A stretch of 64,000 nucleotides of DNA from Cladorhizidae sp. MBARI D1340-BT2. Taxonomy: Eukaryota; Porifera; Demospongiae; Poecilosclerida; Cladorhizidae. The position numbers were made by a program, and so were the translations under genes. The stretch lies in NCBI GenBank assembly GCA_028752905.1, contig JAQNBH010000299.1, forward strand, positions 62,001 through 126,000, given 5' to 3'. This document shows positions 55,701 to 64,000 of the stretch, one piece after another (within the stretch, counting starts at the first letter, position 1; each line of letters opens with the position of its first letter). The notes below the pieces were generated by a model, which saw nothing but the letters and a program-made list of their open reading frames with translations, had not been told where the DNA came from and made no database searches.

Positions 55701-56146
55701 TTAGGGCACCAAGTGACCAACCATTTCCACCCCCCCCCCCCTAGAGAACTAGAGAAAAATTGTGTATGAAACCTGTTGTCCATGATTTTGTAAGAAAATG
55801 CATGGAATGCAACATAATTCGATTTCACAAAAGCCCACCTCCATTATACGAGTGACAAGTGACTATATCTAATCTATATATGCTGATTGCCGTAGCATGC
55901 AACTTCAGCAAATATTTAAGATGGAATGTTGTACTAAAGATTTTAGAAAAAGTGCATGCCATCATAAGTAGCAGCTATATATACAGTTAGTACTGCAAAA
56001 ATACCTGTGGGTAAAACACTTTCGTACTCCACGCGGAAGCCCAGGGTGCACGTCCCCTTTCCGCACCATCCAGGCTCTCCGCCCCCCCTTATTTTTCCAT
56101 ATCCCAAGTTCGCCCCCCCTTGGCAAAATTTCTGTATACAACCCTG
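52707..56146 (-). mobile_element. hAT transposon, unit 2 (complete)
   Basis: Same ends, flanks and gene as unit 1; 3,440 bp, the small length change being in G and C homopolymers. Differences from unit 1 include CCATATCCCAAG at the right end and GACAAACC instead of GAAAAACC near 55190. Confidence 0.93.
52881..55067 (-). CDS. hAT-family transposase, 728 aa, intact (unit 2)
   Basis: The protein differs from the unit 1 transposase by a single visible substitution, K378R (NSPKRAEC to NSPRRAEC), in the region between the His/Cys cluster and DTRWLAHE. Zinc-finger residues C85, C88, H118 and H124, catalytic D247, D312 and the likely E671 are all kept. The start, the stop and the upstream triplicated E-box block are in the same relative positions. 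It lies 3,826 bp from its unit 1 counterpart. Like that copy, it should encode a full transposase able to act on any copy with matching ends. Near identity means the duplication is recent or that the copies exchange sequence. Confidence 0.95.
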   Translation of the reverse strand: MDIRSYFASTSQASSHANSSDSEDSRTDSSEHVEASSPSLSPPPSKKSKQNKHRSSVSTKRKYSKSWEKDFSWLYYDEDSDGAFCKVCKQSGLQRTGGVWVTQPCRNWKKAVEKMKAHARSDFHINATQALFAAKGAAKGGTVVQQLQNVLARKRAQNRAAVKCLILLTHFLTKEQVAHSTKFEKLVDVVVRCGSQHLKQFLETAPRNAVYTSRVAVVEFIESLGTWVEESILKRLQKAPMYSLMADECTDVTNVEELSVFCRWEEDGVPVECFLELIPLKKADAETIYSNLIDCLKKKGLQVGRIVGLGFDGAATFSGRKTGVQARIKKHTPHALFIHCHCHLLQWACVQAANKTPGIAHVYRTLTTLWKHFRNSPRRAECLKEVQHVLELPEMKVIKPSDTRWLAHERCVKAVKASYSAIVITIGNIYETSHEPEALGIHGALCKLSTIAAIYLLDFTLPQVAKLSKALQAEQLDLSLISFLVDATVKSLDDAVLPGANWVLELLENVEDLKSSTKVSIDADKILSFQNVVGKPFVADLKANITSRFSSSNAVVSALSIFDPRKVPKPDSVSFPTYGDTSVEKLIAHYGEDRDAETLDGEETVKTAMISTEILTEWKTFRQLLVKQPRDTTASQLKELVSNDMLKAMFPNLHKIASICLSIPVSTASVERSFSQMKMIKTRLRNSLSDCSLSHLMRIAIEAPEVLSESDLEEIVDVWQRKPRRTSV

Positions 56147-56536
56147 AAAGTCCTAACCCTAGTCATTGTTGAGGTACTAACACTAGTCATGGTCCAAGCC
56201 CTAATCCTAGTCATTGTCCAAGCCCTAACCCTATTCATGGTCCAAGCCCTAACCCTATTCATGGTCCAAGCCCTAACCCTAGTCATGGTCAAAGCCGTAA
56301 CCTTAGTCATTGTCCAAGCCATAAACCTAGTCATTGTCCAAGCCCTAACCCTAGTCATTGTCCAAGCCCTAACCATAGTCATTGTCCAAGCCCTAACCCT
56401 AGTCATTGTCCAGGCCCTAAACCTAGTCATTGTCCAAGCCCTAACCCTAGTCATTGTCCAAGCCCTAACCCTAGCTTTTGTACATGCCCAAAACATGGTC
56501 AATGTCAAACCCCTAATCCTAGCCTTAGTCAAAGTC
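56147..56536. repeat. 390-bp satellite spacer between hAT units 2 and 3
   Basis: Copy of 52317-52706; a private change is TTGTACATGCC for TTGTCCATGCC near 56478. Confidence 0.95.
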
Positions 56537-59500
56537 CAGGGGTGTATTTAGGGGGGGGCGGGGGGGGGGGGGGCATACGCCCCCCCTTGTATCATTCTCG
56601 CCCCCCCCCCTTGAAATTAGAGATTTTTTTTTTAAATAATGTCAAGAAAGGTGTAATACAAGAAAGGTGTAATAAGCTTATGATATCAGGTTCAAATGAT
56701 AGGAATGTCAAACTGAGGTTCTTCTTGGTTTTCTCTGCCATACGTCCACAATCTCTTCAAGGTCGCTCTCAGAGAGTACTTCTGGTGCCTCTATAGCAAT
56801 CCTCATAAGGTGAAAAAGGCTGCAGTCACTTAGAGAATTACGCAAACGAGTCTTGATCATCTTCATCTGTGAGAAGCTTCTCTCCACAGAAGCAGTAGAA
56901 ACTGGAATCGATAAGCAGATGGAGGCAATCTTGTGCAAATTGGGAAACATGGCCTTGAGCATGTCGTTTGAAACAAGTTCTTTCAGCTGTGATGCAGTAG
57001 TATCCCGTGGTTGCTTGACTAACAGCTGGCGGAATGTTTTCCACTCTGTAAGTATTTCAGTGGAAATCATGGCTGTCTTCACTGTTTCTTCTCCATCCAA
57101 TGTTTCTGCATCTCTATCTTCTCCGTAGTGAGCAATCAGTTTCTCAACAGACGTGTCTCCATAAGTGGGAAAAGATACTGAATCTGGTTTTGGAACTTTC
57201 CGTGGATCGAATATAGACAATGCTGATACAACAGCGTTGGATGAAGAAAATCGGCTGTTATGTTGGCCTTTAAATCAGCAACAAAAGGCTTACCAACAAC
57301 ATTCTGGAACGAAAGTATTTTATCAGCGTCAATAGACACCTTTGTAGATGACTTCAAGTCTTCAACGTTTTCAAGAAGCTCCAACACCCAGTTCGCTCCA
57401 GGCAAAACTGCATCATCCAAGGATTTAACAGTAGCATCAACAAGGAATGATATCAACGAGAGGTCAAGCTGCTCTGCCTGAAGTGCTTTGCTGAGCTTGG
57501 CTACTTGTGGTAGAGTGAAATCAAGCAAATATATAGCTGCAATCGTAGACAATTTGCAGAGGGCACCATGGATTCCAAGAGCTTCTGGCTCGTGGGACGT
57601 CTCGTAGATGTTCCCAATGGTGATTACAATTGCAGAATAACTTGCTTTGACAGCTTTGACACACCTTTCATGTGCCAGCCAGCGTGTGTCAGATGGCTTG
57701 ATCACTTTCATTTCTGGAAGTTCAAGAACGTGCTGTACCTCCTTCAGACACTCTGCTCGCTTGGGGGAATTGCGAAAATGCTTCCAAAGAGTAGTCAATG
57801 TTCTGTAAACATGAGCAATTCCAGGAGTTTTATTGGCAGCTTGCACACAAGCCCACTGCAGTAAGTGACAGTGGCAGTGTATAAACAGAGCGTGAGGAGT
57901 ATGTTTCTTGATACGTGCCTGAACCCCGGTCTTTCGTCCAGAAAAAGTTGCAGCTCCATCAAATCCCAATCCAACTATTCTTCCGACTTGTAGACCTTTC
58001 TTCTTTAAACAATCGATGAGATTAGAATAGATGGTCTCTGCATCAGCCTTCTTCAATGGAATAAGCTCCAGAAAGCACTCTACTGGTACACCATCTTCCT
58101 CCCAGCGGCAAAACACAGACAATTCTTCTACGTTGGTGACATCTGTGCACTCATCTGCCATGAGGCTGTACATAGGTGCCTTTTGAAGTCGCTTCAGAAT
58201 CGACTCCTTCACCCATGTCCCCAATGATTCGATGAATTCAACCACAGCCACTCTTGATGTGTACACAGCATTTCTTGGTGCAGTTTCTAAGAATTGCTTC
58301 AAATGTTGGCTGCCACATCGAACCACCACGTCAACCAGCTTCTCAAATTTTGTCGAATGTGCAACTTGTTCTTTCGTAAGAAAATGAGTGAGTAGGATCA
58401 GGCACTTCACTGCAGCTCTGTTCTGAGCTCTTTTGCGAGCTAAAACATTCTGGAGTTGCTGTACAACTGTTCCACCTTTGGCTGCTCCTTTAGCTGCAAA
58501 AAGAGCTTGAGTTGCATGGATATGGAAGTCACTTCTCGCATGAGCTTTCATTTTTTCAACAGCTTTCTTCCAATTTCTGCAAGGTTGTGTGACCCACACT
58601 CCTCCAGTACGCTGCAGACCAGATTGCTTGCAAACCTTGCAAAAGGCACCATCGCTATCCTCGTCATAATAGAGCCAACTGAAATCTTTCTCCCAGCTCT
58701 TAGAGTATTTTCTCTTCGTGGATACAGAAGAGCGGTGTTTGTTTTGCTTGCTTTTCTTTGAAGGTGGAGGACTAAGGCTAGGACTAGATGCCTCGACATG
58801 CTCAGAGCTATCTGTTCTGCTATCTTCGCTATCGCTGCTATTAGCATGAGAAGAGGCTTGAGAAGTACTTGCAAAGTATGAGCGAATATCCATATTAATA
58901 TGAAGAGAAATCAGCTAGTAAGGTTTCTTTTATAGAGACTTTAAGACCATGACATAATGGACTGAGTTAAAAATACTGAGAGAGAGTGGGAAAGAAGGAG
59001 GGAACTGAAGAAGTGAAAAACCTACAAAGGAGAACACGTGGTGGTGTGTGATGACTTTAAGACCATGACATAATGGACTGAGTTAAAAATACTGAGAGAG
59101 AGTGGGAAAGAAGGAGGGAACTGAAGAAGTGACAAACCTACAAAGGAGAACACGTGGTGGCGTGTGATGACATCATGTCTAAGATTAGACTTGAAGACCA
59201 TGACATAATGGACTGAGTTAAAAATACTGAGAGAGAGGGAGTGGGAAAGAAGGAGAAACAAAAGAAGTGACAAACCTACAAAGGAGAGCACGTGGTGGTG
59301 TGTGATGTCATCGTGTCATGACACATGCTCTCCTTTTTCCAAGCAGCTACAATATCATGAGAAATATATACAGTCTAGCCATAGTTCGGTATAGCATAAT
59401 GCCATTGGTAGTCAGTCAAAATAGCTATCCTCAGACATTGTAAAAGCAAAAAAAAATATGGGGGGATCTTCCCCCCAGAACCCCCTTTTACGACTTATGA

Positions 59501-59968
59501 ACATGTTAAGAAAATATTAACAAAAATTAGGGCACCAAGTGACCAACCATTTCCACCCCCCCCTAGAGAACTAGAGAAAAATTGTGTATGAAACCTGTTG
59601 TCCATGATTTTGTAAGAAAATGCATGGAATGCAACATAATTCGATTTCACAAAAGCCCACCTCCATTATACGAGTGACAAGTGACTATATCTAATCTATA
59701 TATGCTGATTGCCGTAGCATGCAACTTCAGCAAATATTTAAGATGGAATGTTGTACTAAAGATTTTAGAAAAAGTGCATGCCATCATAAGTAGCAGCTAT
59801 ATATACAGTTAGTACTGCAAAAATACCTGTGGGTAAAACACTTTCGTACTCCACGCGGAAGCCCAGGGTGCACGTCCCCTTTCCGCACCATCCAGGCTCT
59901 CCGCCCCCCCTTATTTTTCCATATCTCAAGTTCGCCCCCCCTTGGCAAAATTTCTGTATACAACCCTG
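56537..59968 (-). mobile_element. hAT transposon, unit 3 (transposase frameshifted)
   Basis: 3,432 bp with the same termini and AAAGTC flanks. The gene is broken by one missing base. Confidence 0.93.
56708..58893 (-). pseudogene. hAT transposase with a single-base frameshift (unit 3)
   Basis: Identical in layout to the 728-residue transposase of units 1, 2 and 4, but one T is missing near 57255 (CGGCTGTTATG instead of CGGCTTGTTATG). The frame shifts at about codon 547 and runs to a stop at 57136, giving 585 residues. The normal C-terminal 170 residues, with the dimerisation domain, remain readable in the other frame (56708-57220). Three substitutions are private to this copy: N126H, E229K and, in the C-terminal part, S694F. 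The truncated product would keep the zinc finger and both catalytic Asp residues but lack the third acidic residue and the dimer interface. It should be inactive, and conceivably interfering. Confidence 0.93.
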
Positions 59969-60358
59969 AAAGTCCTAACCCTAGTCATTGTTGAGGTACT
60001 AACACTAGTCATGGTCCAAGCCCTAATCCTAGTCATTGTCCAAGCCCTAACCCTATTCATGGTCCAAGCCCTAACCCTATTCATGGTCCAAGCCCTAACC
60101 CTAGTCATGGTCAAAGCCGTAACCTTAGTCATTGTCCAAGCCATAAACCTAGTCATTGTCCAAGCCCTAACCCTAGTCATTGTCCAAGCCCTAACCATAG
60201 TCATTGTCCAAGCCCTAACCCTAGTCATTGTCCAGGCCCTAAACCTAGTCATTGTCCAAGCCCTAACCCTAGTCATTGTCCAAGCCCTAACCCTAGCTTT
60301 TGTCCATGCCCAAAACATGGTCAATGTCAAACCCCTAATCCTAGCCTTAGTCAAAGTC
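59969..60358. repeat. 390-bp satellite spacer between hAT units 3 and 4
   Basis: Copy of 52317-52706, with TTGTCCATGCC as in the first spacer. Confidence 0.95.
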
Positions 60359-63300
60359 CAGGGGTGTATTTAGGGGGGGGCGGGGGGGGGGGGGGCATTC
60401 GCCCCCCCTTGTATCATTCTCGCCCCCCCCCCCCTTGAAATTAGAGATTTTTTTTTTAAATAATGTCAAGAAAGGTGTAATACAAGAAAGGTGTAATAAG
60501 CTTATGATATCAGGTTCAAATGATAGGAATGTCAAACTGAGGTTCTTCTTGGTTTTCTCTGCCATACGTCCACAATCTCTTCAAGGTCGCTCTCAGAGAG
60601 TACTTCTGGTGCCTCTATAGCAATCCTCATAAGGTGAGAAAGGCTGCAGTCACTTAGAGAATTACGCAAACGAGTCTTGATCATCTTCATCTGTGAGAAG
60701 CTTCTCTCCACAGAAGCAGTAGAAACTGGAATCGATAAGCAGATGGAGGCAATCTTGTGCAAATTGGGAAACATGGCCTTGAGCATGTCGTTTGAAACAA
60801 GTTCTTTCAGCTGTGATGCAGTAGTATCCCGTGGTTGCTTGACTAACAGCTGGCGGAATGTTTTCCACTCTGTAAGTATTTCAGTGGAAATCATGGCTGT
60901 CTTCACTGTTTCTTCTCCATCCAATGTTTCTGCATCTCTATCTTCTCCGTAGTGAGCAATCAGTTTCTCAACAGACGTGTCTCCATAAGTGGGAAAAGAT
61001 ACTGAATCTGGTTTTGGAACTTTCCGTGGATCGAATATAGACAATGCTGATACAACAGCGTTGGATGAAGAAAATCGGCTTGTTATGTTGGCCTTTAAAT
61101 CAGCAACAAAAGGCTTACCAACAACATTCTGGAACGAAAGTATTTTATCAGCGTCAATAGACACCTTTGTAGATGACTTCAAGTCTTCAACGTTTTCAAG
61201 AAGCTCCAACACCCAGTTCGCTCCAGGCAAAACTGCATCATCCAAGGATTTAACAGTAGCATCAACAAGGAATGATATCAACGAGAGGTCAAGCTGCTCT
61301 GCCTGAAGTGCTTTGCTGAGCTTGGCTACTTGTGGTAGAGTGAAATCAAGCAAATATATAGCTGCAATCGTAGACAATTTGCAGAGGGCACCATGGATTC
61401 CAAGAGCTTCTGGCTCGTGGGACGTCTCGTAGATGTTCCCAATGGTGATTACAATTGCAGAATAACTTGCTTTGACAGCTTTGACACACCTTTCATGTGC
61501 CAGCCAGCGTGTGTCAGATGGCTTGATCACTTTCATTTCTGGAAGTTCAAGAACGTGCTGTACCTCCTTCAGACACTCTGCTCGCTTGGGGGAATTGCGA
61601 AAATGCTTCCAAAGAGTAGTCAATGTTCTGTAAACATGAGCAATTCCAGGAGTTTTATTGGCAGCTTGCACACAAGCCCACTGCAGTAAGTGACAGTGGC
61701 AGTGTATAAACAGAGCGTGAGGAGTATGTTTCTTGATACGTGCCTGAACCCCGGTCTTTCGTCCAGAAAAAGTTGCAGCTCCATCAAATCCCAATCCAAC
61801 TATTCTTCCGACTTGTAGACCTTTCTTCTTTAAACAATCGATGAGATTAGAATAGATGGTCTCTGCATCAGCCTTCTTCAATGGAATAAGCTCCAGAAAG
61901 CACTCTACTGGTACACCATCTTCCTCCCAGCGGCAAAACACAGACAATTCTTCTACGTTGGTGACATCTGTGCACTCATCTGCCATGAGGCTGTACATAG
62001 GTGCCTTTTGAAGTCGCTTCAGAATCGACTCCTCCACCCATGTCCCCAATGATTCGATGAATTCAACCACAGCCACTCTTGATGTGTACACAGCATTTCT
62101 TGGTGCAGTTTCTAAGAATTGCTTCAAATGTTGGCTGCCACATCGAACCACCACGTCAACCAGCTTCTCAAATTTTGTCGAATGTGCAACTTGTTCTTTC
62201 GTAAGAAAATGAGTGAGTAGGATCAGGCACTTCACTGCAGCTCTGTTCTGAGCTCTTTTGCGAGCTAAAACATTCTGGAGTTGCTGTACAACTGTTCCAC
62301 CTTTGGCTGCTCCTTTAGCTGCAAAAAGAGCTTGAGTTGCATTGATATGGAAGTCACTTCTCGCATGAGCTTTCATTTTTTCAACAGCTTTCTTCCAATT
62401 TCTGCAAGGTTGTGTGACCCACACTCCTCCAGTACGCTGCAGACCAGATTGCTTGCAAACCTTGCAAAAGGCACCATCGCTATCCTCATCATAATAGAGC
62501 CAACTGAAATCTTTCTCCCAGCTCTTAGAGTATTTTCTCTTCGTGGATACAGAAGAGCGGTGTTTGTTTTGCTTGCTTTTCTTTGAAGGTGGAGGACTAA
62601 GGCTAGGACTAGATGCCTCGACATGCTCAGAGCTATCTGTTCTGCTATCTTCGCTATCGCTGCTATTAGCATGAGAAGAGGCTTGAGAAGTACTTGCAAA
62701 GTATGAGCGAATATCCATATTAATATGAAGAGAAATCAGCTAGTAAGGTTTCTTTTATAGAGACTTTAAGACCATGACATAATGGACTGAGTTAAAAATA
62801 CTGAGAGAGAGTGGGAAAGAAGGAGGGAACTGAAGAAGTGAAAAACCTACAAAGGAGAACACGTGGTGGTGTGTGATGACTTTAAGACCATGACATAATG
62901 GACTGAGTTAAAAATACTGAGAGAGAGTGGGAAAGAAGGAGGGAACTGAAGAAGTGACAAACCTACAAAGGAGAACACGTGGTGGCGTGTGATGACATCA
63001 TGTCTAAGATTAGACTTGAAGACCATGACATAATGGACTGAGTTAAAAATACTGAGAGAGAGGGAGTGGGAAAGAAGGAGAAACAAAAGAAGTGACAAAC
63101 CTACAAAGGAGAGCACGTGGTGGTGTGTGATGTCATCGTGTCATGACACATGCTCTCCTTTTTCCAAGCAGCTACAATATCATGAGAAATATATACAGTC
63201 TAGCCATAGTTCGGTATAGCATAATGCCATTGGTAGTCAGTCAAAATAGCTATCCTCAGACATTGTAAAAGCAAAAAAAAATATGGGGGGATCTTCCCCC

Positions 63301-63793
63301 CAGAACCCCCTTTTACGACTTATGAACATGTTAAGAAAATATTAACAAAAATTAGGGCACCAAGTGACCAACCATTTCCACCCCCCCCTAGAGAACTAGA
63401 GAAAAATTGTGTATGAAACCTGTTGTCCATGATTTTGTAAGAAAATGCATGGAATGCAACATAATTCGATTTCACAAAAGCCCACCTCCATTATACGAGT
63501 GACAAGTGACTATATCTAATCTATATATGCTGATTGCCTTAGCATGCAACTTCAGCAAATATTTAAGATGGAATGTTGTACTAAAGATTTTAGAAAAAGT
63601 GCATGCCATCATAAGTAGCAGCTATATATACAGTTAGTACTGCAAAAATACCTGTGGGTAAAACACTTTCGTACTCCACGCGGAAGCCCAGGGTGCACGT
63701 CCCCTTTCCGCACCATCCAGGCTCTCCGCCCCCCCTTATTTTTCCATATCTCAAGTTCGCCCCCCCTTGGCAAAATTTCTGTATACAACCCTG
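60359..63793 (-). mobile_element. hAT transposon, unit 4 (complete)
   Basis: 3,435 bp, same termini and AAAGTC flanks (60353-60358 and 63794-63799). Confidence 0.93.
60532..62718 (-). CDS. hAT-family transposase, 728 aa, intact (unit 4)
   Basis: The predicted protein is the same as that of unit 1. The one coding difference I noticed is synonymous (CTCATCAT for CTCGTCAT near 62490). All features described for unit 1 are present: the zinc finger, D247, D312, the His/Cys cluster and the C-terminal SVERSFS dimerisation domain. Upstream it has the triplicated E-box repeat, with GAAAAACC in the first copy as in units 1 and 3. It lies 7,651 bp beyond the unit 2 gene. Identity of first and last units, with differences in the middle ones, suggests exchange between copies rather than simple stepwise duplication. 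Confidence 0.95.
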   Translation of the reverse strand: MDIRSYFASTSQASSHANSSDSEDSRTDSSEHVEASSPSLSPPPSKKSKQNKHRSSVSTKRKYSKSWEKDFSWLYYDEDSDGAFCKVCKQSGLQRTGGVWVTQPCRNWKKAVEKMKAHARSDFHINATQALFAAKGAAKGGTVVQQLQNVLARKRAQNRAAVKCLILLTHFLTKEQVAHSTKFEKLVDVVVRCGSQHLKQFLETAPRNAVYTSRVAVVEFIESLGTWVEESILKRLQKAPMYSLMADECTDVTNVEELSVFCRWEEDGVPVECFLELIPLKKADAETIYSNLIDCLKKKGLQVGRIVGLGFDGAATFSGRKTGVQARIKKHTPHALFIHCHCHLLQWACVQAANKTPGIAHVYRTLTTLWKHFRNSPKRAECLKEVQHVLELPEMKVIKPSDTRWLAHERCVKAVKASYSAIVITIGNIYETSHEPEALGIHGALCKLSTIAAIYLLDFTLPQVAKLSKALQAEQLDLSLISFLVDATVKSLDDAVLPGANWVLELLENVEDLKSSTKVSIDADKILSFQNVVGKPFVADLKANITSRFSSSNAVVSALSIFDPRKVPKPDSVSFPTYGDTSVEKLIAHYGEDRDAETLDGEETVKTAMISTEILTEWKTFRQLLVKQPRDTTASQLKELVSNDMLKAMFPNLHKIASICLSIPVSTASVERSFSQMKMIKTRLRNSLSDCSLSHLMRIAIEAPEVLSESDLEEIVDVWQRKPRRTSV

Positions 63794-64000
63794 AAAGTCC
63801 TAACCCTAGTCATTGTTGAGGTACTAACACTAGTCATGGTCCAAGCCCTAATCCTAGTCATTGTCCAAGCCCTAACCCTATTCATGGTCCAAGCCCTAAC
63901 CCTATTCATGGTCCAAGCCCTAACCCTAGTCATGGTCAAAGCCGTAACCTTAGTCATTGTCCAAGCCATAAACCTAGTCATTGTCCAAGCCCTAACCCTA
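63794..64000. repeat. Satellite spacer after hAT unit 4, cut by the window end
   Basis: The first 207 bp match the start of the 390-bp spacers, including the TATTCATGG variants, so at least the beginning of a further composite unit is present. Confidence 0.93.

Noticed and set aside
48885..63793. Four independent hAT insertions into satellite
   Set aside because: All share the same target duplication, the same insertion point and identical 390-bp spacers, which fits tandem duplication after one insertion.

Overview
The window looks like metazoan, probably invertebrate, heterochromatin. There are no operons, no bacterial signals and no recognisable host gene. Everything identifiable is either tandem repeat or transposable element: hAT, piggyBac, Tigger/pogo, a Ty3/gypsy LTR retrotransposon, and one DNA transposon I cannot place in a superfamily. 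Telomere-like CCCTAA hexamers pervade the arrays and always lie on the + strand, which fits a subtelomeric block of an organism with TTAGGG telomeres. A sponge or other marine invertebrate is plausible from the transposon types, but this is inference.

Layout. 1-8402: satellite of about 78/84 bp rich in CCCTAA/CCCTAG, including a 1,191-bp higher-order duplication. 8403-18081: mosaic of duplicated single-copy-like DNA, 42-, 67- and 39-bp minisatellites, a Tigger fragment and a small hAT fragment. Both fragments have a matching empty site in the duplicate copy. 18140-18903: 24-bp satellite. 18954-21500: piggyBac element with TTAA target site, an intron and a deleted catalytic core. 21541-28595: decayed satellite, 29-bp and 45-bp minisatellites, and two copies of a recurring spacer module of about 450 bp. 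28605-30722: 24-bp satellite. 30733-33509: decayed DNA transposon with GGGCCAG termini. 33828-35057: gag fragment of a Ty3/gypsy element. 35058-40395: 24-bp satellite with an 884-bp duplication. 41052-46077: a longer, broken Ty3/gypsy element. 46085-48884: 24-bp satellite and another spacer module. 48885-64000: tandem array of a composite unit of about 3,826 bp, each unit being a full hAT transposon plus 390 bp of 24-bp satellite.

How it fits together. The basic satellite is four hexamers (CCCTAA, CCCTAG, TCATTG, TCCAAG). Its length is a multiple of three and it rarely contains stops, so both strands show very long open frames that I regard as non-coding. Transposons inserted into this satellite, and unequal exchange in the satellite then copied them. 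The hAT array at the right end is the clearest case: insertion made a 6-bp target duplication once, and the whole block was then multiplied in tandem. Three of the four 728-residue transposase frames are intact and almost identical, so the expansion is recent and the element could be active.
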